A stretch of DNA of 6,585 nucleotides from an uncultured Porphyromonas sp. (GCF_902489635.1 NZ_CABUAN010000061.1:1-6585), one strand, 5' to 3'. Counted from the stretch's first letter, positions 1 through 6,382 are shown. Translations and numbers: made by a program. Notes: generated by a model not told the origin, from the sequence alone.

Positions 1-135
1 TTCGGCTTCGGTCACATACGGAGGTATGCTCCCTTCAGACCTCACCCTCAGCGCCTTGCGCTTCATCCTTTCTGCAAAGTCTGGACAATCTTGCAAGCAA
101 GATTGTGAGACTGTTGACTTTTGCAACAGTCTCAT
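1..135 (-). CDS. Partial small hypothetical ORF, C-terminus beyond window edge
   Basis: A frame stays open on the minus strand from an ATG at 133-135 to the window edge (45 codons). It begins MRLLQKSTVS, passes through CLQDCPDFAERMKRKALRV and reaches GSIPPYVTEAE. An in-frame ATG at 169-171 would add 12 residues (MYSPHYRRSSRQ); the frame is closed upstream by a TAG near 220. I prefer 135 because the 30-bp repeat shared with 6008-6037 starts exactly at this ATG. I see no signal peptide, membrane segment or known domain, and no ribosome binding site. The first ten codons are the palindromic repeat itself, and three further hairpins lie inside the frame, so it may be repeat DNA that happens to be open. 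The repeat copy at 6008 encodes the same ten residues and then stops at TGA. Whether it is a real protein is uncertain. Confidence 0.3.
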   Translation of the reverse strand, partial: MRLLQKSTVSQSCLQDCPDFAERMKRKALRVRSEGSIPPYVTEAE

Positions 136-147
136 CTGGCGAGATGA
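15..147. repeat. Chain of five short inverted repeats (hairpins)
   Basis: Five perfect stem-loops follow one another: CATAC/GTATG at 15-28 (loop GGAG), AGCGC/GCGCT at 50-62 (loop CTT), ACAATCTTG/CAAGATTGT at 85-106 (loop CAAG), TGAGACTGTTG/CAACAGTCTCA at 106-134 (7-base loop) and TCATCT/AGATGA at 132-147 (loop GGCG). The last three touch or overlap by one to three bases, so they are laid end to end. No protein-binding or recombination function can be read from the sequence. The density suggests a mosaic repeat rather than chance. Confidence 0.6.
106..135 (-). repeat. Copy 1 of exact 30-bp palindromic repeat
   Basis: It has 11-bp arms (TGAGACTGTTG and CAACAGTCTCA) around an asymmetric 7-base loop. 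The reverse complement of these 30 bases is identical to 6008-6037, and the asymmetric loop fixes the two copies in opposite orientation. The two copies bracket the whole operon plus tRNA gene. Identity stops abruptly on both sides, so the repeat unit is just the hairpin plus one base. Confidence 0.85.
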
Positions 148-193
148 ACGTCTATAGTGAGGAGAGTACATAGGTCTTTGGAGTAAAGTGGAT

Positions 194-281
194 AACAAAA
201 GGCGAAGCCTCTGAGACTACCCTTCGGAGAGACCTACCCACTCGGGGGACTGGCTCTCAAGGTTAAGCTCAGAGGCTCCGC
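194..281 (-). terminator. Probable operon terminator with long structured loop
   Basis: Arms at 202-215 and 268-281 form a 14-bp stem in minus-strand RNA. The minus-strand transcript then continues CTTTTGTT (plus 194-201). The pair 205/278 is a U-G wobble in minus-strand RNA but an A-C mismatch in plus-strand RNA, which argues that the minus-strand transcript is the one that folds. The position, 27 bases past the stop codon of the last operon gene, fits termination of that operon. The loop is unusually long (52 bases) and holds a smaller GAGAG/CTCTC pairing (227-231 with 254-258), so it may be a branched RNA rather than a textbook intrinsic terminator. Confidence 0.55.
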
Positions 282-307
282 TTGATTAGGGAAGCTTTAT
301 AGGAAGG

Positions 308-1936
308 CTACTTGACCGTGAGAGCCTCCACTTGGTAAGTGGTGGTGTGGTCAGGAGCTTTAGCAGCATAGAGGAGCGCTATGTAGCCAGCATCGGCAGA
401 GCCTGTGATCGTGTAGCTCTTCTTGTAGTGCTGGTTGCCGTAACCGCTTGGACTACTTTGGTCATTGATCTCCTCGAGCGTCTTCACCAGCTTGCCGTCC
501 TTGTCTAACTGCTGGATAGTAAGCGTAGCACCATTGGTGTGACCAGTGCTATAAGTCAAGTCGACCGTATAGCTACTGCCGGCCTTCATCTGTAGACGTG
601 GCGTGACGAGGACACACTTATTCTCAGGAACAGTAGACTTAAAGGCACTTGCCTGCGCATAGTGCACACCGCCAAATGATTTCTTTTGGAACTTACGTCC
701 GCCCACTAGGTCTTTGTTGAGCCAGCCAGGCAGCTTGAAGTCTTTATTATCCTCACCACCCTTAGAGAAATCATCTGCAAAGGGTATCGTACGAGCCGTC
801 TGCGAGAGATCGACACCATAGATATTCCCCTGTGGATCAGGATTGGGGTTTGGATCAGGATTAGGATTGGGCTGATTGCCACCACCCACGTCGAAGCGTG
901 GCTGATCCAGCTTGATGTCGCTACGCAGCGTGGGGCGGAGGTTGAAGAAGGTCTTATTGACCGTCACGATTGCCGTGATGCTACCACTACCAGAGGGCAC
1001 CTTCTCATCACGGAAGGTGGCTGTCTTCCACACCTCTAGATTGGTCTTCTTGCCACTCTTATCAACAATCTGATGGCGTGTTGAGGAGTGGGTGTTAGCT
1101 GGGTCAAAGAAAGGTACGTCTGGCTTGACAAACTGCACCTCCTTGACACGTACATACTGGTTCGGGTGCTTGCCTGCGATGACCTCTGCGAGCGTAGTCT
1201 CGATCGGCTCGATAGGCTTATTGGGCACGATAGACATCTGTGCGCGTGAGACCTGTAGCTGTACCGTCCCGTTGTAGTTAGAGATCTTAGCTCCCTTGAG
1301 CTTAGCGGTTACCTCGTCGCCAAACTGCAATGGATCTTCGCCCTTGGGCACCGTCAGGACGAGCGCATTGCCCTCAGCGTCCTGTATGTAGTGGAAACCA
1401 GCAAAGGGGAACTGCTTCGTCTCGGCATGAGTCGTGACCGTAGCGCGAATGCGCAGGTCTTGGTCGATCGTCTTGCCGTTTTGGTCTAGCCCCTCACCTA
1501 GCTTAGCGATCTCAGCGAGCGAGGTGTAGGTGATTCCCTTGCCAGTACTGCCGAGCTGCATGATCAGGTAGACGTGCTGTGTCGTAGAGGTCTTGATGAT
1601 CATCTGAGCCTCACGAGCATCTTCGCTCCTGTTAGGGAGTGCCGTGATGGTGATCTGGTGCGTTCCCTCGGTCGCCTCCATAGGAGTCGCCGAAACCCAC
1701 TCGGCACCCTCGCCGAAGGTGATCGAAAAGCGTCTATTGGTCTCGATGGTCAGCTCCTGCGTACCACCATCCTGCTTGAAGGGGATCGTGTTGTCGGTGA
1801 AGTTTGGTGAGAGCGTCACGTAGGGCTTCTCATAGTAGTCCATCTCATCCTTACAGCTGGTCACAGCAAGCAGCGGAGCGATGGTGAGGATAGCGAGGAG
1901 TAGTCGTCTCGTCGCAAGTTTATTGAGTGTCTTCAT
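308..1936 (-). CDS. Surface lipoprotein: BACON, DUF5689-like and C-terminal beta-sandwich domains
   Basis: The 542-residue product starts with a lipoprotein signal: charged MKTLNKLATRR, a hydrophobic core, then lipobox VTSC with the acylated Cys28. The acidic residues just after it (KDEMD) resemble the Bacteroidota lipoprotein export signal for surface display. Residues about 38-128 look like a BACON domain (W80, ending in a strand with IMQLG). Residues about 135-348 are DUF5689-like, with YIQDAEGNALVL at 183-194 and a closing PSGSGSITAI...LRSDI...PRF. Residues 351-370 are a Gly/Asn/Pro/Asp linker. Residues 371-542 resemble a choice-of-anchor J or DUF5017-type jelly roll (PFADDF, PGWLN, CVLVTPRLQMKAG). 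It is the last gene of the operon, 55 bases after the 275-residue lipoprotein. Family knowledge suggests ligand or glycan binding; no catalytic residues are evident and the substrate is unknown. The domain calls are by eye. Confidence 0.88.
   Translation of the reverse strand: MKTLNKLATRRLLLAILTIAPLLAVTSCKDEMDYYEKPYVTLSPNFTDNTIPFKQDGGTQELTIETNRRFSITFGEGAEWVSATPMEATEGTHQITITALPNRSEDAREAQMIIKTSTTQHVYLIMQLGSTGKGITYTSLAEIAKLGEGLDQNGKTIDQDLRIRATVTTHAETKQFPFAGFHYIQDAEGNALVLTVPKGEDPLQFGDEVTAKLKGAKISNYNGTVQLQVSRAQMSIVPNKPIEPIETTLAEVIAGKHPNQYVRVKEVQFVKPDVPFFDPANTHSSTRHQIVDKSGKKTNLEVWKTATFRDEKVPSGSGSITAIVTVNKTFFNLRPTLRSDIKLDQPRFDVGGGNQPNPNPDPNPNPDPQGNIYGVDLSQTARTIPFADDFSKGGEDNKDFKLPGWLNKDLVGGRKFQKKSFGGVHYAQASAFKSTVPENKCVLVTPRLQMKAGSSYTVDLTYSTGHTNGATLTIQQLDKDGKLVKTLEEINDQSSPSGYGNQHYKKSYTITGSADAGYIALLYAAKAPDHTTTYQVEALTVK
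834..869 (-). repeat. In-frame 18-bp tandem repeat encoding Pro-rich linker
   Basis: Two imperfect 18-bp units (834-851 and 852-869), each starting GGATCAGGATT on the plus strand, encode the PNPNPDPNPNPDP spacer between the DUF5689-like and C-terminal domains of the 542-residue lipoprotein. Since the unit is a multiple of three, slippage would change linker length without breaking the frame. Confidence 0.75.
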
Positions 1937-1991
1937 ATCTGGATCTAACTCTGTTTCTTAAATTCTTGAGCAAAGCTCCGTAGAGCCTCCG

Positions 1992-2819
1992 TTACTTAGT
2001 CGTCTGAAAGCGTGGGCTGGTGAAGTTAACATCACTCTCCAGGCTAATGAGGAGCTGAGGCTTCCCATTGAAGTAGCCGAGGATGGCGGTGATATTGCCA
2101 GAACCCTCAGGGATCTGTCTGCCAGCAAAGAGCGCGTAGCTACTCGAGCGTAGCACGACACGGTTGCCCTGCTGGTCTTCGATCTGACGCTCCACAGCGG
2201 GTACGTTCGTCTTATTGTCCGCATCGGCATAAGTCTGGCCTAGCTCACTATCGACGAACTGTACGCCCTCAAGACGTATCAGCGTATTGGCATACTCAGA
2301 CGAGAGCGTTGGGATGGTGAGCGTGCGGTAGACAAGTGGCTGACGCGTGTTGTCACAGCGCACCAAGCGTGGCGTCATCTGCTCGGGGAGGTAGGCATTC
2401 TCGTACTTTGGCTCCGTAGAGCTCTTGCCCAGCGTGACGACACCGCCATACTTACCGAGCGTCAGCCCGTGACAGCGGATCGCTATCTTAGAGCCGCGCT
2501 TGTAGAGGAGGTTGGAGTTGACGAGTCCCGCCTTGAACTCAATGCCGCCCGTCTCGTCCTGTAGGTAGATAGACTTGTAGATGTTGCCCTCGCTATCGTC
2601 CGAGATGACCTGTCCGACGATCACTGCATCAGGTACGACCTGTACAGGCTTCGACTGGTAGAGTGCTTTGAGCTCTTGGATCGTCATCGTACGCTCCCAG
2701 AGGGGGCGTGGCTTTGGCTCCTGTGGCGGGTCAATTTTGTTGTACTGACAGCTCGTCAGCAAGGCGAGCATGCCGACCACTACGATGAGTCTATTATATA
2801 TATGTGTCATACTATTCAT
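1992..2819 (-). CDS. DUF5689 family lipoprotein
   Basis: The 275-residue product has a signal peptide with lipobox LTSC and acylated Cys24, so it should be an outer-membrane lipoprotein. Almost all the mature part is a DUF5689 domain: MTIQELKALY (45-54), IVGQVISDDSEGNIYKS (67-83), IYLQDETGGIEF (84-95), GLTLGKYGGVVTLG (118-131) and the closing PEGSGNITAILG...SPRF (237-271). That ending matches the end of the second domain in the downstream 542-residue lipoprotein (GSGSITAI...PRF), so the two are paralogous. It begins 15 bases after the receptor stop codon and is surely co-transcribed. M4 (ATG at 2808-2810) is an alternative start; both keep the signal peptide and neither has a clear Shine-Dalgarno sequence. 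The molecular function of DUF5689 is not established; a partner role to the TonB receptor at the cell surface is inferred from the operon. Confidence 0.92.
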   Translation of the reverse strand: MNSMTHIYNRLIVVVGMLALLTSCQYNKIDPPQEPKPRPLWERTMTIQELKALYQSKPVQVVPDAVIVGQVISDDSEGNIYKSIYLQDETGGIEFKAGLVNSNLLYKRGSKIAIRCHGLTLGKYGGVVTLGKSSTEPKYENAYLPEQMTPRLVRCDNTRQPLVYRTLTIPTLSSEYANTLIRLEGVQFVDSELGQTYADADNKTNVPAVERQIEDQQGNRVVLRSSSYALFAGRQIPEGSGNITAILGYFNGKPQLLISLESDVNFTSPRFQTTK

Positions 2820-2834
2820 CCGTTTTAAGGTGGG

Positions 2835-5585
2835 TTAGAACTGTAGTGCAGCGTTGAAGAAGAAGGTCGTGCCGTACATGTAGAAGTAGCGACTATCGAA
2901 AGGTCTCATCATCTTGCCCTCCTTGGTGTAGCGCACACGGAGCTGCTCGTAACCACCGCTGCGGAGGGTCTTCGTGTTGAGCAGGTTAGAGGCCGAGAGG
3001 TTGAGACGTAGGTAGACGCCCGACTTGATGCGCCACGAGTAGCCCACGTTGGCATCAAGTGTGAAGCCGCCGGGGAAGACCTCCTGACGAACGTAGTCGT
3101 AGTCAAGACTAGCGCGCGCCTTGTCCGTGCGACGGATCGGGTTCAAGCTGATGAAGCTACGCCCGAAGTAGTTGAGATCAAGTCCCGCCCACATATAGAA
3201 GGGGAACTGATACGAGACGCTCAGGTTTGCCGCCGTCTGTGGCGTACCCGATACGTGGAAGCCCTTCCAGTAGACACGATCCTGCTCGAGGAGCTTCTGA
3301 CTATTGTCGACTGTCTGAACGTAGTCAGGGTTGTTAGCATAGCGATACTGTCCGTAGCTTACCACAGCGATAGCGGTCAGAGCCGGCGTGATCTTGAACT
3401 CCATACCAGCCTCGACACCCATGTGGGTCGACTCGATATTTGTCAAGACATAGTTAGAAAAAGCTCTGTAGCCGTCATCGTAGAAGCTCATGTTCTTCGT
3501 CTTGTCGTAGAAGTGCGTGTAGAAACCTGTGATACGCCCCTTGACAAAAGGCGAGCGTAGCACGTAGCTTACGTCTCCCGACAGGATGCGCTCAGGACGA
3601 GGATCAGTCACATACTGATTACGCGTACGAGGCGACACGAAGATGTCGGAGAAGTAGGGTGCACGCTGCGTCCACGCGGCGTTTGCTACGAGGTAGTGAC
3701 GTCCCGAGATCTTGTAGGTGATGCCTCCCTTGACACCGTAGTTGAGGAAGTTCAGATGATCCGAGTCCCCGAAGGAGTTATCTGGGAAAAGTCCTCTACG
3801 CTGCAATCCCTCGCGGTGCATACCTGTCCATCCAGCGGTAAACGCTAGGTAGCCGTCCACATGACGAGACTGCCCCCACAGGTTGCCCCATAGCTCAGCC
3901 TCCTGTGTGTGCGCTAGGTAGTTGTGACCATACTTGTCCCCTACCCCGACCACTCGGTTGGGATGATCGAGGTCTACCTGAGACTTAGAGGGATCCTGGG
4001 CAAAGTCTCGCTCGGAGTACTTGTCAATGTCTAGCCAGTAGTCTCCGCCGAGGAGGTCGGCGATGACGTTAAAGTTTGCCGTACGGTTCAGGCGGTAGTT
4101 AGCACCTAGGTCAAAGCGGAGGTGCTTATTGATGAGTGCATTCCAAGTGGTAGCAAAGTTAAACTGACGCTGATCCGACCGTCTATCCTCTACGACGTAG
4201 ATGCTTCGATTACCCTCGGCGATCTGACGTCCCTTTTCATCGAAAATGACTTGATAGTTATTCCTATTAATATTGTATAGGCGATCCCAGTCAATGTAGC
4301 GCATATTGCAGTCCGAGTGCCACAGCTCCTCGTAGTAAGCCGCCATATCGGGGTCCTTCGTTTCGCTCATGTAGCCGTAGTAGCTAGGCAAGTTGCGATA
4401 GTAGTCAGGACGTGGATCAGGGCCATTGCCCCAGTTGAGTGCCGAGTAAGCATTCCAGCCGAAGCGGTAGCCTACACCCGTGGTCAGTTTGTTCTTCTCA
4501 TTGATCTGCCAGTAGTGCTGTAGCTGTATGATCGGCTCATGATTAGAGCGGACACGTGCATTGCGCAGGTAACCTCCCTGGAAGCCCACATTCGGATTGT
4601 AGTAGTTTGACCCGACCAGGTCATACACCTCTTGCGTCGTACCCGATGCTACGCCACGCTCCGTGGGAGCAGCTAGGACCACCAAGCCCAAAGAGTGCTG
4701 CGGGGTAAACTGCTTCTCGAGCGAGAGGAAGTAACCCCACGCATCGTAAAACTGCCCCTGCACATAGGAGTGGTTGCCCCAGCGACGCGAGGCACTCGCC
4801 GTGATCGCCCATCCCTCGGGCATCATACCCGTGGCGTGCGTTATCATCGTGCGGTAGTTGTAGGTGCGGTTGCTCCCTGAGAAGGTAAGCGTCGTACCGG
4901 GGCGATAGCCCGAGGCACGCGTCAAGATATTCATCGTTCCGCCGATGTTACCAAAAGAGTAGTCGATCGGCTGCAAGCCATCCTCATTGTTTTGCACACG
5001 AACCACATTGTTCAGTCCATTCCATAGGGAGTAAGAGGAGTAGCCATTGTTCATATTATTCATCTGCATACCGTTGAGGTACTGCGACTGGTAATATGAG
5101 TCGTAGCCGCGCACCCTAAAGCGCATCGGGCTAAATTGGAAGCCCGCCTTATTCGTATAGGGGTCTCTCGAAGCGGTCAGCAGCGGCGAAATATCTCCAG
5201 CCGTCACGCCATCATCGCCCATCACGAAGTCTGTGGTCATAAGGTCTGCCATATCAGCAGCCGAGAGCGTCGGTGTGAGCGTGACACGCTCTAGTCGGTT
5301 AGCCTCACGAGGCCAGTCCAGCTCGAGCACCTCAGCCCGGTAGCCCGACTTATTGAAGATGACCGTGAGGCGACCCGTACCGCTATAAAATATCGTATAA
5401 GCTCCCGAGGCGTCGGTCCGCACCTGCGAAGTGATCCCCTCAGCAGTCCAGGTGACATCGACAGCGGGTATGGGCGTACCCGTCTGCTCCTCATAGACTG
5501 CTCCTCGTGCTTTGTCTATCTGCTGTGCCTGAGCTCCGTAGAGAGCTACTAGCATCAAGCATATAACTTGTAGTATTCGTCGCAT
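2835..5585 (-). CDS. TonB-dependent outer-membrane receptor with N-terminal carboxypeptidase-regulatory-like domain
   Basis: The 916-residue product has a signal peptide probably cut after AQA (residue 20). Residues about 26-104 form a carboxypeptidase-regulatory-like beta-sandwich (GAVYEEQTGTPIP, DASGAYTI), common on Bacteroidota receptors. The plug follows at about 115-225, with SPLLTASRDPY, FRVRGYDSYYQSQYLNGMQM and FGNIGGTMNILTRAS. The rest is a Tyr/Trp-rich 22-strand-type barrel with ASNLLN near the end and a final FFFNAALQF, ending in the aromatic residue expected for BAM-dependent insertion. It imports an unknown large or scarce solute using ExbBD-TonB energy. It is the first operon gene and is followed by DUF5689 lipoproteins, not by a SusD homologue, so a typical SusCD glycan system is unlikely. 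I see no canonical TonB box by eye. The reading frame is intact and the length is normal for the family. Confidence 0.95.
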   Translation of the reverse strand: MRRILQVICLMLVALYGAQAQQIDKARGAVYEEQTGTPIPAVDVTWTAEGITSQVRTDASGAYTIFYSGTGRLTVIFNKSGYRAEVLELDWPREANRLERVTLTPTLSAADMADLMTTDFVMGDDGVTAGDISPLLTASRDPYTNKAGFQFSPMRFRVRGYDSYYQSQYLNGMQMNNMNNGYSSYSLWNGLNNVVRVQNNEDGLQPIDYSFGNIGGTMNILTRASGYRPGTTLTFSGSNRTYNYRTMITHATGMMPEGWAITASASRRWGNHSYVQGQFYDAWGYFLSLEKQFTPQHSLGLVVLAAPTERGVASGTTQEVYDLVGSNYYNPNVGFQGGYLRNARVRSNHEPIIQLQHYWQINEKNKLTTGVGYRFGWNAYSALNWGNGPDPRPDYYRNLPSYYGYMSETKDPDMAAYYEELWHSDCNMRYIDWDRLYNINRNNYQVIFDEKGRQIAEGNRSIYVVEDRRSDQRQFNFATTWNALINKHLRFDLGANYRLNRTANFNVIADLLGGDYWLDIDKYSERDFAQDPSKSQVDLDHPNRVVGVGDKYGHNYLAHTQEAELWGNLWGQSRHVDGYLAFTAGWTGMHREGLQRRGLFPDNSFGDSDHLNFLNYGVKGGITYKISGRHYLVANAAWTQRAPYFSDIFVSPRTRNQYVTDPRPERILSGDVSYVLRSPFVKGRITGFYTHFYDKTKNMSFYDDGYRAFSNYVLTNIESTHMGVEAGMEFKITPALTAIAVVSYGQYRYANNPDYVQTVDNSQKLLEQDRVYWKGFHVSGTPQTAANLSVSYQFPFYMWAGLDLNYFGRSFISLNPIRRTDKARASLDYDYVRQEVFPGGFTLDANVGYSWRIKSGVYLRLNLSASNLLNTKTLRSGGYEQLRVRYTKEGKMMRPFDSRYFYMYGTTFFFNAALQF

Positions 5586-5622
5586 TTGCTATCTCTATAA
5601 TGTATTCAACATTTGCTCTGCT

Positions 5623-5645
5623 GGGCGGATAGATCACATCCACCC
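5623..5645 (-). promoter_or_regulatory. 5'-UTR stem-loop at the start of the receptor mRNA
   Basis: Minus-strand RNA can fold GGGTGGAT with ATCCGCCC (8 bp, one G-U) around a 7-base loop. The wobble (plus positions 5626/5642) would be a C-A mismatch on the other strand, which points to the minus-strand transcript. The predicted transcription start lies only a few bases upstream, so the hairpin would sit at the very 5' end of the mRNA, about 37 bases before the ATG. A role in mRNA protection or translation control is inference. Confidence 0.5.
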
Positions 5646-5653
5646 CTGCAATG

Positions 5654-5681
5654 CAAAGATATAGATATTCTTCCGACCAAA
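5654..5681 (-). promoter_or_regulatory. Bacteroidota-type promoter of the receptor operon
   Basis: On the minus strand a TATCTTTG (plus 5654-5661) matches the -7 consensus TAnnTTTG and is followed by CA. A TTTG at 5678-5681 lies 16 bases upstream, shorter than the usual 19-21, so the -33 element is weak or misplaced and the promoter may need an activator. It would give a leader of about 60 bases. Confidence 0.6.
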
Positions 5682-5742
5682 CAGCCTATCGGCGACATCT
5701 TATCTATTAATTCACCTCAATGTCACCCCTTCTCAACGTCAA

Positions 5743-5778
5743 AACGGGGACTACCGCAACATAGCGATAGTCCCCGTT
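5743..5778 (-). terminator. Terminator-like hairpin after tRNA-Val
   Basis: The arms AACGGGGACTA (5743-5753) and TAGTCCCCGTT (5768-5778) pair perfectly over 11 bp, and three more pairs close a 6-base loop after one mismatch. In minus-strand RNA the stem ends in a run of only four U, so the U tract is weak. It lies 35 bases past the tRNA and 60 bases before the operon promoter, the right place to insulate the two. Confidence 0.65.
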
Positions 5779-5813
5779 GGTACGAAAAACTAAAACAACA
5801 AACTTAGTTCCTG

Positions 5814-5888
5814 TGAGTCTTGGCGGATTCGAACCGCCGACCCCCACCCTGTCAAGGTGATGCTCTAAACCAGCTGAGCTAAAGACTC
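5814..5888 (-). tRNA. tRNA-Val(GAC)
   Basis: The 75-base gene folds into a complete cloverleaf on the minus strand. It has acceptor GAGTCTT/AAGACTC, D-arm GCTC/GAGC with a 10-base loop containing GG, anticodon stem TCACC/GGTGG with loop TTGACAG, a 5-base variable region GGGTC, and T-arm GGCGG/CCGCC with loop TTCGAAT. Discriminator is A. U33 is followed by GAC, which reads GUC (valine). The 3' CCA is not encoded, so it must be added after transcription. It has its own promoter upstream and a hairpin terminator downstream. Confidence 0.96.
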
Positions 5889-5942
5889 GACATCTACCCA
5901 CAAAAGGCGCGCTCCATCAGAGCCCGTCTTTATTTGGTACCG

Positions 5943-5973
5943 CAAAGTTACAACAAAATTTCGACCCCACCAA
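5943..5973 (-). promoter_or_regulatory. Promoter of tRNA-Val
   Basis: The minus strand has TTG (plus 5971-5973), then 20 bases, then TAACTTTG (5943-5950), a good match to the Bacteroidota -33/-7 consensus with ideal spacing. The mature tRNA begins 54 bases downstream, leaving a leader of roughly 45-50 bases. That leader can form a small GCTC/GAGC hairpin (5911-5923). Confidence 0.75.
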
Positions 5974-6007
5974 CTCCTCGTCTTCCCTCCCCCAGGACTG
6001 ACGCATT

Positions 6008-6037
6008 ATGAGACTGTTGCAAAAGTCAACAGTCTCA
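6008..6037 (+). repeat. Copy 2 of exact 30-bp palindromic repeat
   Basis: It is identical to the reverse complement of 106-135. The stem extends to 12 bp here (ATGAGACTGTTG with CAACAGTCTCAT, 6008-6038). Read as codons from the ATG it gives MRLLQKSTVS followed at once by TGA, while the left copy stays open, so the ten-codon frame is a property of the repeat. It lies upstream of the tRNA promoter and is not needed for either gene. Confidence 0.85.
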
Positions 6038-6122
6038 TGATAATCGCTCTTTCAGGAGCCACACATAAGGACAAGCGAGGCATAGATGAGTGCACTATAT
6101 ATAATAATGTGTCAGCCATGGA

Positions 6123-6157
6123 TTGGCTGTTGGCTGTTAGCTATTGGCTGTTAGCTG
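6123..6157. repeat. 5 x 7-bp tandem repeat (TTGGCTG type)
   Basis: Five head-to-tail heptamers: TTGGCTG, TTGGCTG, TTAGCTA, TTGGCTG, TTAGCTG. The tract ends exactly where the 9-bp repeat starts. Confidence 0.85.
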
Positions 6158-6220
6158 GAGTGATCGGAGCTATCGGAACCATCGGAACCATCGGAACCAT
6201 CGAAGCTATCAGAGTGATCG
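6158..6220. repeat. 7 x 9-bp tandem repeat (GANNNATCG type)
   Basis: Seven nonamers share GA-NNN-ATCG. The variable triplets run GTG, GCT, ACC, ACC, ACC, GCT, GTG, a mirror-symmetric order; the sixth unit also carries two substitutions (AAGCTATCA). Two bases (GA) separate it from the next tract. Confidence 0.88.
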
Positions 6221-6222
6221 GA

Positions 6223-6257
6223 TCTCTAATCTCTAATCTCTAACCTCTAATCTCTAA
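6223..6257. repeat. 5 x 7-bp tandem repeat (TCTCTAA)
   Basis: Five heptamers TCTCTAA, with one change in the fourth (CCTCTAA). The window ends at 6585 in ACCTCTAA, so another tract of the same family may begin just outside. Confidence 0.88.
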
Positions 6258-6285
6258 TCCACCCTCCGATCCGCCCTGATGGATA

Positions 6286-6353
6286 GGACCTCGCAAGAGG
6301 TCCGACGAATCATAGCCGTGGGTCGGAGGGGCAAAGCCCCGAACGACCCACGG
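6286..6353 (+). other. Two-hairpin structured element, copy 1
   Basis: Hairpin A (6286-6303) is GGACCTC/GAGGTCC closed by a GNRA-type GCAA tetraloop. A linker beginning GACGAATCATAG (6304-6315) leads to hairpin B (6316-6353). B has a 10-bp outer stem CCGTGGGTCG/CGACCCACGG, an internal loop GA/GAA able to form G-A pairs, and an inner stem GGGGC/GCCCC with loop AAA. An inverted, diverged copy lies at 6472-6537. No coding function is apparent; it may be a structured RNA or a REP-like DNA repeat. Confidence 0.7.
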
Positions 6354-6382
6354 GGACAAGACGATAGCAGCTTATCGACCCC

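Noticed and set aside
1092..4880. Several 60-100-codon ORFs on both strands inside the three operon genes
   Set aside because: All are in other frames of genes with clear domains, and their compositions are rich in Arg, Ser or Val as expected for shadow frames.
2835..5585. SusC/SusD glycan uptake pair
   Set aside because: The downstream proteins are DUF5689 lipoproteins, with no helical SusD-type protein.
5586..5653. Cobalamin or TPP riboswitch in the receptor leader
   Set aside because: The leader is only about 60 bases and shows a single hairpin, too short for those aptamers.
5814..5888. tRNA-Asp (GTC seen in the loop on the plus strand)
   Set aside because: The cloverleaf folds on the minus strand, where the anticodon after U33 is GAC, so it is tRNA-Val.
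5707..5901. Minus-strand ORF over the tRNA
   Set aside because: It is translation through the tRNA-Val gene and its terminator hairpin.
106..6037. Composite transposon or insertion sequence bounded by the 30-bp repeats
   Set aside because: No transposase or recombinase gene lies between them and no target duplication is visible; kept only as a question in the findings.
6158..6220. CRISPR array
   Set aside because: Nine-bp tandem units have no unique spacers of CRISPR length, and no cas gene is present.
6037..6243. Plus-strand 68-codon ORF encoding IGTIGTIGTI-like repeats
   Set aside because: Its second half is just translation of the 7-, 9- and 7-bp tandem tracts; it has no start signal beyond an ATG in the palindrome and no recognisable domain.
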